Shown here: positions 22,647 to 25,650 of the stretch, piece by piece | Numbering within the stretch: the first letter of the stretch is position 1 | How the letters are laid out: every line of letters begins with the position of its first letter | From: Gammaproteobacteria bacterium | Lineage (GTDB): Bacteria > Gemmatimonadota > Gemmatimonadetes > Longimicrobiales > Gaopeijiaceae | Direction of reading: 5' to 3' | Assembly (NCBI GenBank): GCA_024638345.1 | Contig: JAHEKL010000007.1 | Span: forward strand, 1 to 25,650 | DNA: 25,650 bases | Position numbers and translations under genes: made by a program | Notes under the pieces: generated by a model | The model's input: only the letters and a program-made list of their open reading frames with translations | Databases searched by the model: none | What the model was told of the DNA's origin: nothing

Positions 22647-23612
22647 GTGGGCTCTCTCTCGGGTCGCCTGTCTCGAAACTGGACACTCAAGCTATCGGCC
22701 TTCGGGGTCGCGCTCCTTCTCTGGGTGGCCGTTCGGGCGGAGGCGCCGAGCCGGCAGGAGCTCCGTGAGATCCCGGTGCGAGTGGATGTCGGCGACCCGG
22801 AGTGGGCCGTAGTCGGGGAGCCCATACCCTCGACGGTCACCGTCCGACTGGGCGGACCCTCACGTGAACTCATGGGAATGGCGTTGGATCGCCCCATGGT
22901 CGTGGTTCCCATGGACGCGGTGACGAGCGCCGACACGGCCGTCTCCCTCAATCCTTCGTGGGTCAGGATTCAGGACCGACCGGGTGTTGTGGTAGAAGCG
23001 ATCCAGCCCTCCGCGGTCCGGGTGAGCCTCGAGCCGGTCGAGCGAGCGACCCTGCCCGTGGCGATGCGGATCAATGGCCAGCTTCCAAGCGACTTCGCCC
23101 TGGCGGCACCGCCCGTGACCTTCCCCGGCGGAGTGCGCGTATCGGGTCCACGAAGCCGAGTCTCCGAGATCGACTCTATCGTCTTGGTCCCACTTGATCT
23201 TTCGACGGTGTCAAGGTCCGGACGCATCTCGGTCGCGGTGGACACAACGGGTCTGGCGGGTCTCATGGTTCAGCCCCTCGCGGTGGAGGTGGACGTCCCG
23301 CTGGAGGATCAGATCGAGCGGGTCATGAGTGGCATCCCGATCGTCTTTCCTCCGGACCTGTCGGCCCCGGAGGCGCTCGAGCTTCGCCCATCCACGGCCT
23401 CGGTCATTGTTCGCGGTGCGCGTTCTCTGGTGGACCGCGCGGACCCGACCCTCTTCGAGCTCGTCGTCAGGATCGAATCCGACGACGTGCCACCACCGGG
23501 CGCAGAGGCCGAGTTCCCTGTCGCGCTACAGGGTCTTCCGCCCCTCGTGGGAGGCGAGCCTCAGCAGTCCGTAGTCATGGTTCGACATCTGCGCCTGGAA
23601 AGCACGCAGTGA
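22647..23612 (+). CDS. YbbR-repeat membrane protein (CdaR-like)
   Basis: A 321-residue protein with one N-terminal membrane helix (about 12-29, LKLSAFGVALLLWVAV), preceded by the family's NWTLKLS motif. The extracytoplasmic part shows about three YbbR-type beta repeats, for example VDVGDPEWAVVGEPIPSTVTVRLGGPSREL, LPVAMRINGQLPSDFALAAPP with VRVSGPRSRVSEID, and VPLDLSTVSRSGRISVAVD. In Firmicutes such a protein (CdaR) controls the c-di-AMP cyclase CdaA; no cyclase gene is visible here, so the role is open. GTG 22647 directly abuts the upstream TAG, and the stop overlaps tsaD. Confidence 0.87.
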   Translation: MGSLSGRLSRNWTLKLSAFGVALLLWVAVRAEAPSRQELREIPVRVDVGDPEWAVVGEPIPSTVTVRLGGPSRELMGMALDRPMVVVPMDAVTSADTAVSLNPSWVRIQDRPGVVVEAIQPSAVRVSLEPVERATLPVAMRINGQLPSDFALAAPPVTFPGGVRVSGPRSRVSEIDSIVLVPLDLSTVSRSGRISVAVDTTGLAGLMVQPLAVEVDVPLEDQIERVMSGIPIVFPPDLSAPEALELRPSTASVIVRGARSLVDRADPTLFELVVRIESDDVPPPGAEAEFPVALQGLPPLVGGEPQQSVVMVRHLRLESTQ

Positions 23613-24661
23613 CGGAGAAGCTCGTACTCGGAATCGAGAGCTCCTGCGACGAGACATCGGCCGCGGTCTTGCTCGGTGAGTCCCGGATCCTAGGGCATGT
23701 GATCCTGTCGCAGGATGTCCATCGGGTATACGGCGGGGTCGTCCCGGAGCTAGCGGCGCGTGCTCACCTGAACGTGATCGACGAGGTAGTGGACGCTGCG
23801 CTGAGGCAGGCCGAAGCGTCTCTCCACGACATCGACGCGTTGGGCGTGACGACCGGACCGGGGTTGATCGGTGCGTTGCTCGTCGGCGTCTGCTGGACGA
23901 AGGCCGCGGCATTCGCTCTTCGCCGACCGATCGTCCCCGTTCACCACATGGAGGCACATCTCTTCGCGCCCTGCCTCGAGGATCATGAAGCCGTGCCTCC
24001 GTTCGTGGCGCTGCTGGTTTCGGGTGGACACACGCTGCTGATTCACGCTGAAGCTTGGGGGCGGTATCGCGTGCTCGGCCAGACTCGCGACGACGCCGCC
24101 GGAGAGGCGTTCGACAAGGTGGCCAAGCTCCTGGGGCTGAGCTACCCGGGCGGGCCGCAGGTCGAAGCGCTCGCGCTCGAAGGCGATGCGTCTCGACATC
24201 CGCTGCCCCGGCCCATGGTGAGGGGGGATCAGCATGCGAGCGATCCGGACTACCTCGACTTCTCGTTCTCCGGATTGAAGACGGCCGCAGCCGAGCGGGT
24301 GAGAGCCGTCGAGAGCGCTGGATCCCTGGAGGGCGAAAGAGCCCACCTCTGCGCGGCGTTTCAGGAAGCAGCGATCGACACGCTCGTGACCAAGACGATG
24401 CGGGCGGTCGAGCTGACTGGATGTCGCAGGGTCCTCCTGGGAGGGGGAGTCTCCGCGAACGGGCAGCTGCGATCCGAGATGGCCCGACGACTGGGTCCGG
24501 ACGGACGTCTGTTCCACGCATCACTCAGGCTGTCCGTCGACAACGCGGCCATGATCGCGCGCTGCGCGGCTTTTCACCTTGCGAGCGGCGGCGTGGGAGA
24601 GCTGACGATGGACGCCGAAGCGTCCCTCCCCTTCCCAGCGCTACCGTCTACGGCGGCATAG
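23609..24661 (+). CDS. tsaD: tRNA N6-threonylcarbamoyladenosine transferase TsaD
   Basis: Transfers the threonylcarbamoyl group from TC-AMP to A37 of ANN-decoding tRNAs, with TsaB and TsaE. It has 350 residues. LGIESSCDETSAAVL is the family start. GGVVPELAARAHL is intact, the metal-binding HHMEAH box gives H113 and H117, and D311 in SVDNAAMIA completes the site. LLVSGGHTLL and DDAAGEAFDKVAKLLGLSYPGG are the nucleotide-binding segments. LLGGGVSANGQLR is the late phosphate loop. GTG 23609 overlaps the upstream stop. tsaB and tsaE are not in the window. Confidence 0.97.
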   Translation: MTEKLVLGIESSCDETSAAVLLGESRILGHVILSQDVHRVYGGVVPELAARAHLNVIDEVVDAALRQAEASLHDIDALGVTTGPGLIGALLVGVCWTKAAAFALRRPIVPVHHMEAHLFAPCLEDHEAVPPFVALLVSGGHTLLIHAEAWGRYRVLGQTRDDAAGEAFDKVAKLLGLSYPGGPQVEALALEGDASRHPLPRPMVRGDQHASDPDYLDFSFSGLKTAAAERVRAVESAGSLEGERAHLCAAFQEAAIDTLVTKTMRAVELTGCRRVLLGGGVSANGQLRSEMARRLGPDGRLFHASLRLSVDNAAMIARCAAFHLASGGVGELTMDAEASLPFPALPSTAA

Positions 24662-24671
24662 AAGCCAATCG

Positions 24672-25565
24672 ATGCCGAAGATCGTCCAGGGCTCCGATCT
24701 CCATTTCGGAAGATTTCACGATCCCTCGGTCGCCGAGGCCTTTCTGCGTCAGACGAGGCTGATCGCCCCAGAGCTCATCGTTCTTTCGGGTGACTTCACG
24801 CAGCGCGCGAAGATCAGGGAGTACGAGCAAGCCGAGGACTACCTGGACCGTCTGCCCGAAGTCCACACGGTCGTCACGCCGGGCAACCACGACGTGCCTT
24901 TGTACCGAGTGTTCGAGCGACTGTTCGCCCCGTATCGGAACTACCGGCGATACGTATCGCAGGACCTGGACACGACGACTCGAATCCCAGGTCTCACAGT
25001 CGTAAGCCTGAACTCCGCCGCCCCTCGACGCGCAATCGTCAACGGCCGAATCACGAGCGAGCAGCTCGATTATGCCCGACGAGCCTTCGCCGAAGCCCCG
25101 GCCGAAGACTGTAGGGCGGTCGTGATGCACCATCACCTCGCGCCGGCCCCGGACTACGAGGGCGATCGACCACTTCCAAGGGCGAGAGAGATCCTCGGCG
25201 CCTTCAACGACATGGACGTGGAGCTGGCGCTCGGAGGCCACCTGCATCGCGCGTATATCGGTAACTCCCTGGACGTGGCTCCCAGCGCGGGGCGGGATCG
25301 GGGGATCGTGATCGTTCAGTGCGGAACCACGACCTCGGTGCGAGGCCGGGCTCGCGAAAGAGCCAAGAACTCGTTCAACGTGATCGACGTGGAAGCGCAT
25401 CGCCTCGAGGTCACCCACTATCTGCACTTCCGCGACGGCGACCGATTCGCGCCTGTCAGCGTGCATAGCTTCCCCCGTCGGCCTGCTCGTTGGCTCGATA
25501 CCGACCATTCGCGGGCCTCCATTCCGGAAAGAGAACCTTCCACGGTGCCGGAGGAGGTCGCGTGA
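24672..25565 (+). CDS. Calcineurin-like metallophosphoesterase (cyclic-nucleotide phosphodiesterase type)
   Basis: A 297-residue dinuclear-metal phosphoesterase. The ordered motifs are all there: SDLHFGR (D9, H11), SGDFTQRA (D41), TPGNHD (N72, H73), VMHHHLAP and GGHLHRAY. The arrangement, without a signal peptide, fits class III cyclic-nucleotide phosphodiesterases such as CpdA, but the substrate cannot be read from sequence. The C-terminal 40 residues (after HYLHFRDGDRF) are Arg/Pro-rich and probably disordered. It starts 10 bases after tsaD and overlaps the next gene by four bases. Confidence 0.88.
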   Translation: MPKIVQGSDLHFGRFHDPSVAEAFLRQTRLIAPELIVLSGDFTQRAKIREYEQAEDYLDRLPEVHTVVTPGNHDVPLYRVFERLFAPYRNYRRYVSQDLDTTTRIPGLTVVSLNSAAPRRAIVNGRITSEQLDYARRAFAEAPAEDCRAVVMHHHLAPAPDYEGDRPLPRAREILGAFNDMDVELALGGHLHRAYIGNSLDVAPSAGRDRGIVIVQCGTTTSVRGRARERAKNSFNVIDVEAHRLEVTHYLHFRDGDRFAPVSVHSFPRRPARWLDTDHSRASIPEREPSTVPEEVA

Positions 25566-25650
25566 CCGGGGAGGACACGCAGCCCGAATCCACGATCTCC
25601 AGAGTCCAGAAGCGACTCCGGGTCGCGCTGCTGGCCGCCAGTCTCGGGCT
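25562..25650 (+). CDS. Start of a gene truncated by the window edge
   Basis: GTG 25562 overlaps the phosphoesterase stop (GTGA) and opens a frame that runs off the end after 29 full codons. The visible part is acidic (TGEDTQPESTIS), then basic (RVQKRLRVALL), then hydrophobic (ALLAASLGL), as in a membrane-anchored protein whose first helix is just starting. No identification is possible. Confidence 0.5.
   Translation, partial: MTGEDTQPESTISRVQKRLRVALLAASLG

Noticed and set aside
1..25650. Search for tRNAs, riboswitches (notably TPP before the thi block or preQ1 before queA/tgt), CRISPR, IS ends and defence genes
   Set aside because: The thi genes and queA/tgt start within overlaps or gaps of at most about 10 bases, leaving no room for a riboswitch directly upstream. 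No cloverleaf, repeat array, transposase or defence-type domain was seen.

Overview
The window is a dense, single-strand run of bacterial housekeeping genes. Every gene I can support lies on the + strand. Base composition is high in G+C (roughly two thirds, judged by eye). Ten neighbouring gene pairs share the 4-base ATGA/GTGA/TTGA stop-start overlap, and more than half of the genes start with GTG or TTG. The cell appears to be diderm: there is a lipoprotein with a TonB-type C-terminal domain, several signal-anchored proteins and a membrane-anchored thioredoxin-like protein. The gene order ruvC-ruvA-ruvB-queA-tgt-yajC-def-fmt, then rsmB plus a PASTA protein, together with a rhomboid carrying a short acidic/basic C-terminal extension, is compatible with Gemmatimonadota or a relative. 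That placement is an inference from memory and has not been tested by a search.

Left part (1-4.5 kb): the end of a small membrane-anchored protein of unknown function, holA (DNA polymerase III delta), a secreted TPR-like protein, a CopA-type Cu(I) P-type ATPase with two HMA domains, and a 26-codon single-pass membrane microprotein placed exactly between copA and mutS.

Middle part (4.5-11.7 kb): mutS, a TonB-C lipoprotein, a cystathionine beta-synthase-type PLP enzyme with C-terminal CBS domains, D-Ala-D-Ala ligase, a rhomboid protease with its own sigma70-like promoter, and YebC.

Right-centre part (11.8-18.2 kb): the complete RuvC/A/B Holliday-junction machinery, then the two queuosine enzymes QueA and Tgt, YajC of the Sec translocon, and the formyl-methionine pair Def and Fmt.

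Right part (18.2-25.65 kb): a thiamine-thiazole block (a TenI/ThiE-fold protein, ThiS, ThiG), RsmB (16S rRNA m5C methyltransferase), a PASTA-domain membrane protein, a TlpA-like thiol-disulfide protein, a YbbR-repeat protein, TsaD (tRNA t6A), a metallophosphoesterase and the start of a further gene cut by the window edge.

The functions fall into genome maintenance (holA, mutS, ruvCAB), tRNA/rRNA and protein maturation (queA, tgt, def, fmt, rsmB, tsaD, yebC), envelope functions (ddl, yajC, rhomboid, PASTA, YbbR, TlpA-like) and sulfur/thiamine chemistry (CBS, thi genes). No gene-free stretch exceeds about 80 bases. I see no rRNA, tRNA, CRISPR array, insertion sequence, phage gene or defence island. 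I do not see a new multi-gene system. The items most worth a second look are the copA-linked microprotein, a shifted zinc-ligand cysteine in Tgt, and a ThiE-fold protein that has lost the ThiE lysines.
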